A stretch of DNA of 13,294 nt from Buchnera aphidicola (Lipaphis pseudobrassicae) (lineage in GTDB: Bacteria > Pseudomonadota > Gammaproteobacteria > Enterobacterales > Enterobacteriaceae). Position numbers and translations under genes: made by a program. Numbering within the stretch: the stretch's first letter is position 1; every line of letters starts with the position of its first letter. Of the stretch, positions 1 through 7,485 are shown piece after piece. The stretch is taken from the NCBI RefSeq assembly GCF_005081185.1, contig NZ_CP034870.1, forward strand, positions 384,998-398,291, read 5' to 3'. The notes below the pieces were generated by a model. That model was not told the origin of the DNA, did no database searches, and saw only the letters and a list, made by a program, of their open reading frames with translations.

Positions 1-112
1 TCATGATGTTTTAATAAAACCAACTTTATCAATAGATAAATTTTCTGGAGAAATACATATTCGACACCATATTACTTCTAATGGTTATTACAAAGGTAAA
101 AAAGTGATTTAA
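1..112 (+). CDS. rpmF: 50S ribosomal protein L32, 3' end only
   Basis: The first complete codon begins at base 2, and 36 codons run to a TAA at 110-112. The peptide starts [12 protein letters not shown], continues with [11 protein letters not shown] and ends GYYKGKKVI. This is the C-terminal two thirds of L32, a 57-residue protein of the large ribosomal subunit in E. coli. The RHHIT and GYY(K/R)G(K/R)KVI elements are diagnostic. The reading stops two residues earlier than the E. coli protein, after Val-Ile. The 5' part lies outside the window. In enterobacteria rpmF precedes plsX, fabH and fabD; here fabD follows directly after a 264-bp spacer, so the neighbourhood agrees with the call. Confidence 0.93.
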   Translation, partial: HDVLIKPTLSIDKFSGEIHIRHHITSNGYYKGKKVI

Positions 113-376
113 AAGTTAAAAAAATGGTGCTTTTAAAAAGTACCATTTATAAAAAAATACTAAAATATAAATGAAATTATACTTAATTTTATTTTTTTAA
201 ATTTTTCACTACTAAATCATTAAAAATATTAATTTTTAAATATATGTTATTTACAATAATACGAATATTTCAAATAAATAAGATTTATTTTATCTAATAA
301 ATTATTAGAAATAATTTTTATTATATATAATCAACTTTTTTTAAAAAAGAAAGTACTAAAAAATTAGGCGTCTGTA
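113..376. other. Spacer between rpmF and fabD
   Basis: These 264 bases occupy the place where E. coli carries plsX and fabH. Apart from the hairpin at 122-148, the sequence is almost pure A/T with stops in all frames. I could not recognise any remnant of PlsX or FabH. A TATAAT at 326-331 would suit a -10 element for fabD, 45 bases before its ATG. No convincing -35 lies 16-18 bases upstream, and such matches are common at this base composition. The short AGG at 366-368 is the likely ribosome binding site of fabD. Confidence 0.5.
122..148. terminator. 12-bp hairpin after rpmF
   Basis: Bases 122-133 pair with 137-148 in an unbroken 12-bp stem with one G-T pair and a 3-base loop. The outer seven pairs are AAATGGT against ACCATTT. 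The stem begins 9 bases after the rpmF stop. An A-run precedes it (118-124), but only ATTTAT follows on the + strand, so the canonical T-tract for + strand termination is weak; the T-tract would be better on the minus strand. It may be a terminator, an RNA 3' end stabiliser, or a processing site between rpmF and fabD mRNAs. The structure is seen; its function is inferred. Confidence 0.5.
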
Positions 377-1315
377 ATGAATTCATTTGCAATGTTATTT
401 CCAGGACAAGGTTCGCAATATATAGGAATGTTATCTTCATTTTTTCAAAATAATAATATTATTACACAAACTTTTAATGAAGCATCACATTATATAAATG
501 ATAATTTATTAAAGTTAGTAAAAGAAGGACCAAAAATAAAACTTAATCAAAACAAATATACGCAAGTAATAATACTAACTGCATCAGTTTCAATATATCG
601 ACTTTGGAAAAAAAAAAATGGAAGACTTCCTTCTTTAATGTCGGGACATAGTCTTGGTGAATATTCTGCTTTAGTTTGCTCTGGTTCAATAAAATTCTCT
701 GATGCATTAAAAATTGTTTTTTTACGGGGTAAATTAATGGAAGCAACTACCATAAATCGTCCTGGTTTAATGAAAGCAATAATTGGAATAGAAAGTAAAA
801 TAGTTCAATCTATTTGTAAAATAATGTCTTCAAAAAAAAAAATAGTAGCGATAGCTAGTATAAATTCTGATAATCAAACTGTGATATCAGGAGATAAAAA
901 CACTGTATGTAAAACAAGTTTAATATGTAAAAATTTTGGTGCTAAACATATATTTAATTTAAATATTAATATAGCTGCACATTGTATACTAATGAAACCA
1001 ATTTCTAAACAGTTAAAAAAAATATTACATTTAAGTATTATACGGTCACCAAATATTCCAATAATTAATAATGTTGATGTAAAAATTGAAAATACTACAA
1101 AAAAAATTCAAAGTGCATTGATTAGACAAATTTATAGCACTGTAAGATGGAAAGAAATTATAAATTTAATACAATCTAAAAAAATTTTTATAATGTTAGA
1201 AATAGGTCCTGGTAAAATTTTAACAAATTTAAATAAAAATAATAAAAAAATTATTTCATTCGATACAAATAATTTAAAAAATTTTTTAATTGCCTTTAAA
1301 AAAATCAATAAATGA
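377..1315 (+). CDS. fabD: Malonyl-CoA:ACP transacylase
   Basis: This cytoplasmic enzyme moves malonyl groups from CoA to acyl carrier protein, making the extender unit of fatty-acid synthesis. The 312-residue product matches the family length (309 in E. coli). The N-terminal PGQGSQ motif holds Gln11. The nucleophile elbow GHSLGEYSALV places the catalytic Ser at 92. Arg117 for the malonyl carboxylate lies in FLRGK, and the catalytic His is H202 in AAHCILMKP. The C-terminal EIGPGK motif is present. All catalytic residues are intact. Two A11 runs (608-618 and 832-842) lie inside the gene; the first is upstream of the Ser92 codon. The ATG at 377 has an AGG eight bases upstream. It abuts fabG and is probably cotranscribed with it. 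Confidence 0.96.
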   Translation: MNSFAMLFPGQGSQYIGMLSSFFQNNNIITQTFNEASHYINDNLLKLVKEGPKIKLNQNKYTQVIILTASVSIYRLWKKKNGRLPSLMSGHSLGEYSALVCSGSIKFSDALKIVFLRGKLMEATTINRPGLMKAIIGIESKIVQSICKIMSSKKKIVAIASINSDNQTVISGDKNTVCKTSLICKNFGAKHIFNLNINIAAHCILMKPISKQLKKILHLSIIRSPNIPIINNVDVKIENTTKKIQSALIRQIYSTVRWKEIINLIQSKKIFIMLEIGPGKILTNLNKNNKKIISFDTNNLKNFLIAFKKINK

Positions 1316-1320
1316 AAGTT

Positions 1321-2052
1321 ATGAACAATAATAAAAAAATAGCATTAATTACAGGTGCTAGCCGTGGAATAGGAAAGGCCATTGCAAAAAAATTAGTAAA
1401 TAAAGGAATACAAATAATCGGAACATCAACAAATGAAAAAGGAGTAAATACAATAAACAAATATTTAAAAAAAAATGGATTTGGTATAATACTAGATTTA
1501 AATAATACTGATTCTATTATAGATAATATCAAAAATATTTCTAATGAATATTCAATTGATATATTAATTAATAATGCTGGAATTAAAGCAGATAATTTAT
1601 TGATTAAAATGACAGATAACGAGTGGAATCATGTAATCAATATTAATTTAACATCAATATTTTATCTTGTAAAATATATTCTTCGTTCTATGCTGAAAAA
1701 AAGATATGGTCGAATTATTACTATTGGTTCAATCATTGGTTATACAGGAAATAAAGGACAAGTAAACTATAGTTCTTCAAAATCAGGATTAATAGGATTT
1801 CACAAGTCGTTAGCATTAGAAGTTGCATCAAAAGGCATTACTGTAAACATTGTCTCGCCAGGAATCATTAAAACAGATTTTATAAAAACACTAAATTCAA
1901 GTCAATATCAAAAATATTTATCTCAAATACCAATGAAAAAATTAGGTAAAACTAAAGATATAGCTCATGCTGTGATGTTTTTAATATCAAAAAAAGCATC
2001 ATATATTACCGGACATACACTACATGTAAATGGTGGTATGTTTATGGTATAA
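1321..2052 (+). CDS. fabG: 3-oxoacyl-ACP reductase
   Basis: This is the NADPH-dependent reductase of the elongation cycle, a short-chain dehydrogenase/reductase. The Rossmann motif TGASRGIG is at residues 11-18, followed by NNAG at 84-87. The tetrad is Asn109, Ser137, Tyr150 and Lys154, in NINL, IGSI and NYSSSK. The C-terminus GHTLHVNGGMFMV is typical. I chose the ATG at 1321, giving 243 residues against 244 in E. coli. MNNNKKIAL then aligns without a gap to the E. coli N-terminus, and a GAAAG precedes it. An in-frame ATG at 1312 would add three residues and overlap the fabD stop as ATGA; it cannot be excluded. The catalytic set is complete, and the product acts on FabD/AcpP-derived substrates. 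Confidence 0.96.
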   Translation: MNNNKKIALITGASRGIGKAIAKKLVNKGIQIIGTSTNEKGVNTINKYLKKNGFGIILDLNNTDSIIDNIKNISNEYSIDILINNAGIKADNLLIKMTDNEWNHVININLTSIFYLVKYILRSMLKKRYGRIITIGSIIGYTGNKGQVNYSSSKSGLIGFHKSLALEVASKGITVNIVSPGIIKTDFIKTLNSSQYQKYLSQIPMKKLGKTKDIAHAVMFLISKKASYITGHTLHVNGGMFMV

Positions 2053-2108
2053 TATATATAAAAGATTATAATAGTTAACTTAAAAATGAAAAATGGAAAA
2101 TTATAGTA

Positions 2109-2348
2109 ATGAACAACATTGAAAAACGAATAAAAAAAATAATATTTGACAAATTAGATATCGAAGAAAAAAACATTATCAATCAAGCTTCTTTTGCAGA
2201 AGATCTTGGTGCAGATTCACTGGATATTGTTGAACTAATTATGGCATTAGAAGAAGAATTTGACATTGAAATTTCAGATGAAGAAGCAGAAAAAATTAGT
2301 ACAGTGCAAAAATCTATCGATTATATAAAATCTCGTTTTCAAAAATAA
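2109..2348 (+). CDS. acpP: Acyl carrier protein
   Basis: This small acidic carrier holds acyl chains on a 4'-phosphopantetheine arm during fatty-acid synthesis. The product has 79 residues (78 in E. coli). It contains the attachment motif GADSLD with the modified Ser at position 37, then the helix-II acidic stretch [22 protein letters not shown]. It is among the most conserved proteins in the window. The spacer to fabG is 56 bp, long enough for its own promoter, though I see no strong one. In E. coli fabF follows; here it is missing and tmk starts four bases after the stop. Transfer of phosphopantetheine would need an AcpS encoded elsewhere. Confidence 0.97.
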   Translation: MNNIEKRIKKIIFDKLDIEEKNIINQASFAEDLGADSLDIVELIMALEEEFDIEISDEEAEKISTVQKSIDYIKSRFQK

Positions 2349-2352
2349 AAAA

Positions 2353-2991
2353 ATGCAAAAAAATAAATTTATTGTAATTGAAGGATTAGAAGGTGCAGGT
2401 AAAACTAATGCATGTATATGTATTAAAAATATATTAAATGAATATAATTTTAAAGATGTAATATTAGTACGGCAACCAGGTAGTACACCTATTGCAGAAG
2501 AAATAAGAGAATTAATACAAAAGAAATTCGATAAAGATAACCTTATAAAAGAAACCGAATTATTATTAATGTATGCAGCAAGAATTCAATTAGTTAAAAC
2601 AATAATAAAACCTGCGTTAAAAAATGGAAAATGGGTCATCTCTGATCGTCACGATTTATCTTCTTTAGCTTATCAAGGTGGAGGATTAGGAATAAAAAAA
2701 ACAATAATAACTAAATTACAATCTTTTTTTTTAGAAGATTTTATTCCAGATTTAACTGTCTATTTAGATGTATCACCAAAAATAGGGTTAAAAAGAGCAC
2801 TAAAACGAAACCCTTTAGATTTAATTGAAAGTAGATCTTTACAATTTTTTAAAAAAGTAAGAAAAATTTATTTACAACAAATAAAGCTAAATAAAAACAT
2901 CATAAAAATTAATGCTAATTTAAATATGCAAACTGTTTCTGAAAACATTACAAAACAAATATCCAATTGGCTAAATAAACAAGTTATATGA
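2353..2991 (+). CDS. tmk: Thymidylate kinase
   Basis: The enzyme phosphorylates dTMP to dTDP with ATP, an essential step toward dTTP. The 212-residue product matches the family length (213 in E. coli). The P-loop GLEGAGKT spans residues 11-18, and the DRH motif is Asp98-Arg99-His100, followed by AYQGGG. PDLTVYLDV precedes the lid region with KRALKRNPLDLIE, which suits the E. coli-type enzyme. The substrate motif, normally REPGGT, reads RQPGST at residues 40-45: the Arg is kept, but Glu41 is Gln and Gly44 is Ser. The gene starts four bases after acpP and its stop overlaps the holB start as ATGA, so translation is probably coupled. Confidence 0.95.
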   Translation: MQKNKFIVIEGLEGAGKTNACICIKNILNEYNFKDVILVRQPGSTPIAEEIRELIQKKFDKDNLIKETELLLMYAARIQLVKTIIKPALKNGKWVISDRHDLSSLAYQGGGLGIKKTIITKLQSFFLEDFIPDLTVYLDVSPKIGLKRALKRNPLDLIESRSLQFFKKVRKIYLQQIKLNKNIIKINANLNMQTVSENITKQISNWLNKQVI

Positions 2992-3968
2992 ACTTATATC
3001 CTTGGTTAATAAAACCATATAAAAAAATTATTCATCAATATCAAATTAACAAAGCTCACCATGCAATTCTTATAAAAACTCAAAAAGGAATGGGAATCTC
3101 TAATTTAGTTTGGTGTATTAGTAGATGGTTATTATGTCTACAATCTAAAGGGATAAAATTTTGTAATGAGTGTCATGGTTGTAAATTAATGCTTTCTAGA
3201 AACCATCCAGATTTACACGAGTTAAAAAATAAAATATTTAATATTGAAGATATACGAATCATAAATGAAAAAATATTTAAACGTTCACAACAAGGAGGAA
3301 GTAAAGTTATTTTCTTATCAAATATTAGAAATTTGACACATTCTGCAGTAAATGGTCTTTTAAAAACTTTAGAAGAACCGCCAAAAAACACTTGGTTTTT
3401 CCTTATAAATTATGATAATTCAAATTTATATTTAACACTAAACAGCCGTTGTATTTTATATAAAATTTTTATCCCAAAAGAAGAAGACAGTTTGACATGG
3501 TTAAAAAATGAAACACATGAGAAAAACAGATCATATTTAGCTGCATTGCGAATTAATCAAGGCTCACCTATATCTGCAAAAAAATTTATTAACGGAGAAA
3601 TGTGGATAGAAAGAGAAAATTTTTGTAAACATTTATTTGACAGTTTTAAATATAAAAATTTACTAAAAATATTAAAAATATTACATCACAAAGATAGTGT
3701 AATTAAAATACAATGGATATGTTCAATATTACTTGATGCTATTAAATTTAACTTTAGTAAAAAAAAATATTTAACTAATATTGATCAAATAGAATTGATT
3801 CAATTTATCTCTTATAACCATACAAATTATATTTTAGATATTAGTATTCGAACTTGGATGCAGTGCATACATAGACTATTAAATATACCTGGAGTTAACT
3901 ATGAATTATTATTAATGGAACAATTAATGAAATGGGAAAAAATTTTAAATTTTGTGCTTTTAACTTAA
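2988..3968 (+). CDS. holB: DNA polymerase III delta prime subunit
   Basis: Delta prime is the stator of the clamp loader that opens the beta sliding clamp. The 326-residue product (334 in E. coli) begins with a conserved YPWL. The zinc module is complete: Cys50, Cys59, Cys62 and Cys65 fall at the E. coli positions. The P-loop region reads KTQKGMGIS and lacks a functional Walker A lysine arrangement, as expected for this non-ATPase subunit. LLKTLEEPP is at 124-132. The SRC motif, with its trans-acting arginine finger at Arg154, lies in LNSRCIL. The C-terminal collar domain is recognisable around [14 protein letters not shown]. The ATG overlaps the tmk stop by four bases, so the two are translationally coupled, as in enterobacteria. 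Confidence 0.93.
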   Translation: MNLYPWLIKPYKKIIHQYQINKAHHAILIKTQKGMGISNLVWCISRWLLCLQSKGIKFCNECHGCKLMLSRNHPDLHELKNKIFNIEDIRIINEKIFKRSQQGGSKVIFLSNIRNLTHSAVNGLLKTLEEPPKNTWFFLINYDNSNLYLTLNSRCILYKIFIPKEEDSLTWLKNETHEKNRSYLAALRINQGSPISAKKFINGEMWIERENFCKHLFDSFKYKNLLKILKILHHKDSVIKIQWICSILLDAIKFNFSKKKYLTNIDQIELIQFISYNHTNYILDISIRTWMQCIHRLLNIPGVNYELLLMEQLMKWEKILNFVLLT

Positions 3969-4002
3969 TTATAAGATCACTTTTATAAAAGAGAAAAAAA
4001 TA

Positions 4003-4812
4003 ATGTTTTTAAGTGATTCACACTGTCATATTGATAGATTAAATTATAATCTATTACATAAAAATATAGAAGATGTATTGGATAAATCTTATAAAAAACA
4101 TGTAAAATACTTATTAGCAGTATCAACTTCAATAAAAAATTTCTATAAAATTCAAAAATTATCAAAAAACAACCAATCTATTTTTTATTCTTGTGGTGTT
4201 CACCCTTTAAATTGCAAAAAAGAACTAAAAAATTTTTATACAATACAAATTATATCTAAAAAGATAGAAGAGCAATCTTATATAAAAAATGTAGTCGCGT
4301 TAGGTGAAACAGGATTAGATTATTATTATTCATCGATGACTAAAAATATACAAAAAGATTTTTTCCGAGAACATATTAGAATTGCAATAAAAACAAATAA
4401 ACCCATTATAGTACATTCTCGTAATTCTATTGATGATACTATAAAAATTCTTAAAGAAGAAAATGCAGAAAAATGTAAAGGAGTATTACATTCTTTTACT
4501 GAAAGCTATGAATCAGTATATAAATTATTAGATCTAGGTTTTTACATTTCTATATCAGGAATTATTACTTTTAAAAATTCTATAGAATTAAAAAATGTAA
4601 TAAAAAAAATACCATTAGAACATTTATTAATAGAAACAGATGCACCATATTTATCACCAATACCATATCGAGGATTAGAAAATCAACCGGCATATTTATT
4701 TGATATAGCAAAATATATATCTTTATTGATGAAAATAGATATAACAACACTAGCAGATATTACAACAAAAAATTTTCGTACATTATTTCATATAAAAAAT
4801 ATAAACACATGA
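4003..4812 (+). CDS. ycfH: TatD-family metal-dependent hydrolase (YcfH)
   Basis: This is a TatD-type amidohydrolase-fold enzyme of 269 residues (265 in E. coli YcfH). Family members are metal-dependent nucleases, but the exact substrate of YcfH is not settled. The metal ligands are present: His7 and His9 in DSHCHID, Glu102 in GETGLDY, His138 in VHSRN, His163 in LHSFTE and Asp213 in ETDAPYLSP. The conserved GVHP at 65-68 is also there. The gene sits between holB and ptsG as in E. coli, 34 bp after holB. A purine-rich AAAGAG precedes the ATG by about ten bases. All ligands are intact, so activity is likely. The family is certain; the biological role is not. Confidence 0.9.
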   Translation: MFLSDSHCHIDRLNYNLLHKNIEDVLDKSYKKHVKYLLAVSTSIKNFYKIQKLSKNNQSIFYSCGVHPLNCKKELKNFYTIQIISKKIEEQSYIKNVVALGETGLDYYYSSMTKNIQKDFFREHIRIAIKTNKPIIVHSRNSIDDTIKILKEENAEKCKGVLHSFTESYESVYKLLDLGFYISISGIITFKNSIELKNVIKKIPLEHLLIETDAPYLSPIPYRGLENQPAYLFDIAKYISLLMKIDITTLADITTKNFRTLFHIKNINT

Positions 4813-4885
4813 TAATTTTTTTATAAATAAAATATATATATATCATATCTTTATAATTCTTATATATATTTAGGAGTCTTTTAAC

Positions 4886-6319
4886 GTGTTTAAAAACGTA
4901 TTTGCAAACCTTCAAAAAGTTGGTAAATCACTTATGTTGCCCGTTTCAGTATTACCTATTGCAGGAATACTTTTAGGAATAGGATCCGCACATTTTAACT
5001 TGTTGCCAGACATTGTTTCTCAGATTATGGCTCAAACAGGAGGATCTATATTTAGCAATATGCCACTTATTTTTGCAATTGGAGTTGCTCTTGGATTTAC
5101 TAAAAATGATGGTGTTGCAGCATTAGCTGCAGTGGTTTCTTACGGTATCTTAATTGAAACAATGTCAGTAGTTGAACCAATAATTTTACATACAACTATT
5201 CATGTAATAAAAGATAAACATCTTTCTGATACTGGTATACTAGGAGGTATTATAGCAGGTGTTATTGCTTCGTATATGTTTAATAAATTTTATCGTATTC
5301 AATTACCTGAATATTTAGGGTTTTTTTCTGGGAAAAGATTTGTTCCAATTATTTCAGGATTATCTACTATACTAATAGGTTTATTATTATCTGTAATATG
5401 GCCTCCTATTGGACATGGTATTCAAGTTTTTTCTCATTGGGCAGCTTATCAAAATCCTATTCTTGCTTTCACTCTTTATGGATTAGTAGAAAGAGCTTTA
5501 GTTCCATTTGGATTACATCATATATGGAATGTTCCTTTTCAAATGCAGATTGGGGAATACACTAATTCTGCAGGACAAATTTTTCATGGAGACATTGCTA
5601 GATATATGGCCGGAGATACTACCGCTGGAAATCTATCAGGTGGATTTATTTTTAAAATGTACGGTCTTCCTGGAGCTGCATTAGCAATTTGGCATACAGC
5701 TAAAAAAGAAAATAGAGCTAAAATTGGAAGTATTATGCTTTCAGCAGCTTTAACTGCATTTTTAACAGGAATTACTGAACCAATTGAGTTTTCATTTATT
5801 ATTGTTGCACCTATTTTATATATTATACATTCTATTTTAGCTGGATTATCTTTTCCTATTTGTATTTTTTTAGATATGCGAGCAGGAACTAGTTTTTCAC
5901 ATGGTTTTATAGATTTTATAGTATTAAGTGGTAATAGTAATCATATACTATTATTTCCTGTTGTTGGGATACTTTATGGATTATTATATTATAGTGTTTT
6001 TTATTTTTTAATTGTTAATTTTAATTTACAGACACCAGGAAGAGAAGCAAAACAAAATAGTATTTTATTAAAAAATAATATTGAAATTGCACCATATATT
6101 GTTAACGCTTTAGGCGGAAAAAATAATATTAAAAATCTAGATGCATGTATCACAAGATTAAGAATAACAGTTTTAGAGATATCTAAGGTAAATCAAAAAG
6201 ATTTAAAAGATCTTGGTGCAGCTGGAATTATTGTTTCAGGATCCGGCATACAAGCTGTTTTCGGAACTAGATCTGAGAATATTAAAACTGCTATAGATGA
6301 ATATATAAAAAATCTATAA
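4886..6319 (+). CDS. ptsG: PTS glucose permease, EIICB component
   Basis: This inner-membrane permease imports glucose and phosphorylates it to glucose-6-phosphate, using phosphate from EI, HPr and EIIA-Glc. The product is 477 residues, the same as E. coli PtsG, and aligns almost without gaps. The membrane EIIC domain spans about 1-385, with [31 protein letters not shown] and [10 protein letters not shown]. The linker contains TPGRE, and the EIIB domain follows, with the phosphorylated Cys421 in LDACITRLR. Translation starts at GTG 4886, behind a good Shine-Dalgarno AGGAG at 4872-4876. This start reproduces the E. coli N-terminus. All key residues are intact, so glucose uptake is probably functional. 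The spacer to tatD is 73 bp of A/T with no recognisable operator. Confidence 0.97.
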   Translation: MFKNVFANLQKVGKSLMLPVSVLPIAGILLGIGSAHFNLLPDIVSQIMAQTGGSIFSNMPLIFAIGVALGFTKNDGVAALAAVVSYGILIETMSVVEPIILHTTIHVIKDKHLSDTGILGGIIAGVIASYMFNKFYRIQLPEYLGFFSGKRFVPIISGLSTILIGLLLSVIWPPIGHGIQVFSHWAAYQNPILAFTLYGLVERALVPFGLHHIWNVPFQMQIGEYTNSAGQIFHGDIARYMAGDTTAGNLSGGFIFKMYGLPGAALAIWHTAKKENRAKIGSIMLSAALTAFLTGITEPIEFSFIIVAPILYIIHSILAGLSFPICIFLDMRAGTSFSHGFIDFIVLSGNSNHILLFPVVGILYGLLYYSVFYFLIVNFNLQTPGREAKQNSILLKNNIEIAPYIVNALGGKNNIKNLDACITRLRITVLEISKVNQKDLKDLGAAGIIVSGSGIQAVFGTRSENIKTAIDEYIKNL

Positions 6320-6397
6320 AAAAGATTACAGTACGAGTGTTTTATAAAAAAATAAGTTATATATAAATATTATTTTTCGTAATAAAGAGCAAAAATT

Positions 6398-6742
6398 ATG
6401 TCAAATAGTTCAATTTTTAAACAAATAGTTGAAAAAAAAATATCAGCAAATATCATTTATGAAGATAAAAAAATAACTGCTTTTGAAGATATAAAACCTA
6501 AAGCTCCAGTACATATATTAATTATACCTAATATTTTTATTGCATCATTAAATGATATCAACAAAAAAAATAAAGATATTTTAGGTCACATGTTTTATAT
6601 TGCGGTAAATATTGCAAAAGAAAAGAAAATAAGCAAAGAAGGATATAGAATTGTTGTAAATTGTAATAAAAATGCAGGACAAGAAATAGAATATCTTCAT
6701 ATGCATTTATTAGGAGGTAAAAAACTAAGTGTATTGTTATAG
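6398..6742 (+). CDS. hinT: HIT-family purine nucleoside phosphoramidase, altered active site
   Basis: HinT proteins hydrolyse adenosine phosphoramidates and acyl-AMP in the cytoplasm. The 114-residue product (119 in E. coli) keeps [19 protein letters not shown] with His39, and the late motif HMHLLGG. The HIT triad H-x-H-x-H is changed: the codons at 6686-6706 read GAA-TAT-CTT-CAT-ATG-CAT-TTA, so the first His is Tyr99. The second His (101, the nucleophile in characterised Hint enzymes) and third His (103) are kept. The C-terminus ends KKLSVLL and lacks the last residues of the E. coli tail. A GAGC precedes the ATG by nine bases. The 78-bp spacer to ptsG marks the missing fhuE. Family certain, activity open. 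Confidence 0.93.
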   Translation: MSNSSIFKQIVEKKISANIIYEDKKITAFEDIKPKAPVHILIIPNIFIASLNDINKKNKDILGHMFYIAVNIAKEKKISKEGYRIVVNCNKNAGQEIEYLHMHLLGGKKLSVLL

Positions 6743-6761
6743 TATAAAAGAATATTTAGTT

Positions 6762-6778
6762 TCCTTTAAGACTAAGGA
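6762..6778 (+). promoter_or_regulatory. Hairpin covering the lpoB ribosome binding site
   Basis: The Shine-Dalgarno AAGGA at 6774-6778 lies six bases before the TTG start of lpoB and can pair perfectly with TCCTT at 6762-6766 across a 7-base loop. A second stem, TTAGT (6756-6760) with ACTAA (6771-6775), would exclude the first but also hide part of the site. The pairing is read directly from the sequence. A role in holding down translation is inference; the stems are short and weak. Confidence 0.35.
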
Positions 6779-6784
6779 TAAAAT

Positions 6785-7315
6785 TTGATTAAACATTTAT
6801 TATCTATGTTGTGTATTGTTATTTTTATTAATAGTTGTTCTACTGTGAAAAAAATAGAGGAAAATTTAATAAATAAAACAAAATCATCATCTATTTTTTT
6901 AAATTTTGATGATGTTACAGAAAGCATTATTATAGATTTTTTAAAATATAAAAATATGTTTATATTTGATAATTCCTTATTTTTTGTCAATGTATTAAAA
7001 AATGATACGAATAATATTATAGATACAAAAAAGTTAACAAATATTATAAAATATAAAATATCTAAAAATACTCATCATGTTCATTTTATTACTGATAAAA
7101 CCATTAAAAAATCTAAAAAAAAATTAGGGTTATCAAATATAACAAACTTAACCAATATCAGTACTGCAATACTATTGTCTCGAAATAATCATGTCAAATA
7201 TTATTTAGAAAGTTATATTTCGGGAGATCATGACCCTTTATCTTTGACTGTGAAATTAATTTTAGTTGAAACAGGAGAAATAATATTTTTAAAAACAAAA
7301 AAATTTTATTTATAA
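6785..7315 (+). CDS. lpoB: LpoB-like outer-membrane lipoprotein, activator of PBP1b (YcfM)
   Basis: In E. coli LpoB is anchored in the outer membrane and stimulates the peptidoglycan synthase PBP1b. This 176-residue product starts at TTG 6785 with AAGGA six bases upstream. That start gives a lipoprotein signal (Lys3, His4, a hydrophobic core, lipobox INSC with Cys18); an ATG at 6806 would leave too short a signal. The C-terminal half matches LpoB: KKKLGLS, a VKYYLESYISGD strand, and LILVETGEIIF near the end. The stretch between Cys18 and the folded domain is about 20 residues, against nearly 60 proline-rich residues in E. coli. Position after hinT fits the enterobacterial order, with ycfL missing. 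Similarity is modest, so the call rests partly on synteny. Confidence 0.8.
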   Translation: MIKHLLSMLCIVIFINSCSTVKKIEENLINKTKSSSIFLNFDDVTESIIIDFLKYKNMFIFDNSLFFVNVLKNDTNNIIDTKKLTNIIKYKISKNTHHVHFITDKTIKKSKKKLGLSNITNLTNISTAILLSRNNHVKYYLESYISGDHDPLSLTVKLILVETGEIIFLKTKKFYL

Positions 7316-7368
7316 AATGAAAAATGTTATTAACAGTAAATGTATATATCTTTAATAATTTATTATTT

Positions 7369-7485
7369 AATAAGAGTAGTTCTTTCTACTGATACTTATA
7401 CAAAAAAATTAGTATATAATACTATTTTTAGTATGAAAAATAGATTTTTTTATTTATAAATCAGTAGAAAGTTCTAACTCTTAAT
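7369..7485. repeat. Long imperfect inverted repeat between convergent lpoB and ompF
   Basis: Bases 7382-7393 (CTTTCTACTGAT) pair perfectly with 7460-7471. The stem continues outward after a 2-base mismatch with 7377-7379 against 7474-7476, then, past one bulged base, 7371-7376 against 7478-7483. About 21 pairs form each arm. The 66-base interior is itself structured and rich in A and T runs (7402-7408, 7446-7451). It lies between two converging gene ends, so a bidirectional terminator is the simplest reading. It also marks the join of two segments separated in E. coli. The repeat is seen; the function is inferred. Confidence 0.65.

Noticed and set aside
326..331. TATAAT as a fabD promoter
   Set aside because: No -35 element stands at the right distance, and TATAAT-like words are expected by chance in this DNA, so it is mentioned only in the spacer entry.
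543..753. Open frames of 67-68 codons on the minus strand inside fabD
   Set aside because: They lie wholly antisense to a gene with all catalytic motifs, show no family motif, and have low-complexity composition mirroring the fabD codons.
1305..1532. 75-codon minus-strand frame over the start of fabG
   Set aside because: It is antisense to the Rossmann motif of fabG; the Phe-rich hydrophobic look comes from complementing Lys-rich codons.
3173..3391. 72-codon minus-strand frame inside holB
   Set aside because: It is the complement of the zinc module and LLKTLEEPP region of holB, with no independent signal.
3983..4165. 60-codon minus-strand frame over the start of ycfH
   Set aside because: It covers the HxH metal motif of ycfH on the other strand and has no plausible ribosome binding site.
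6772..6990. 72-codon minus-strand frame over lpoB
   Set aside because: It is antisense to the signal peptide and linker of lpoB; hydrophobicity follows from the complement of A/T-rich codons.
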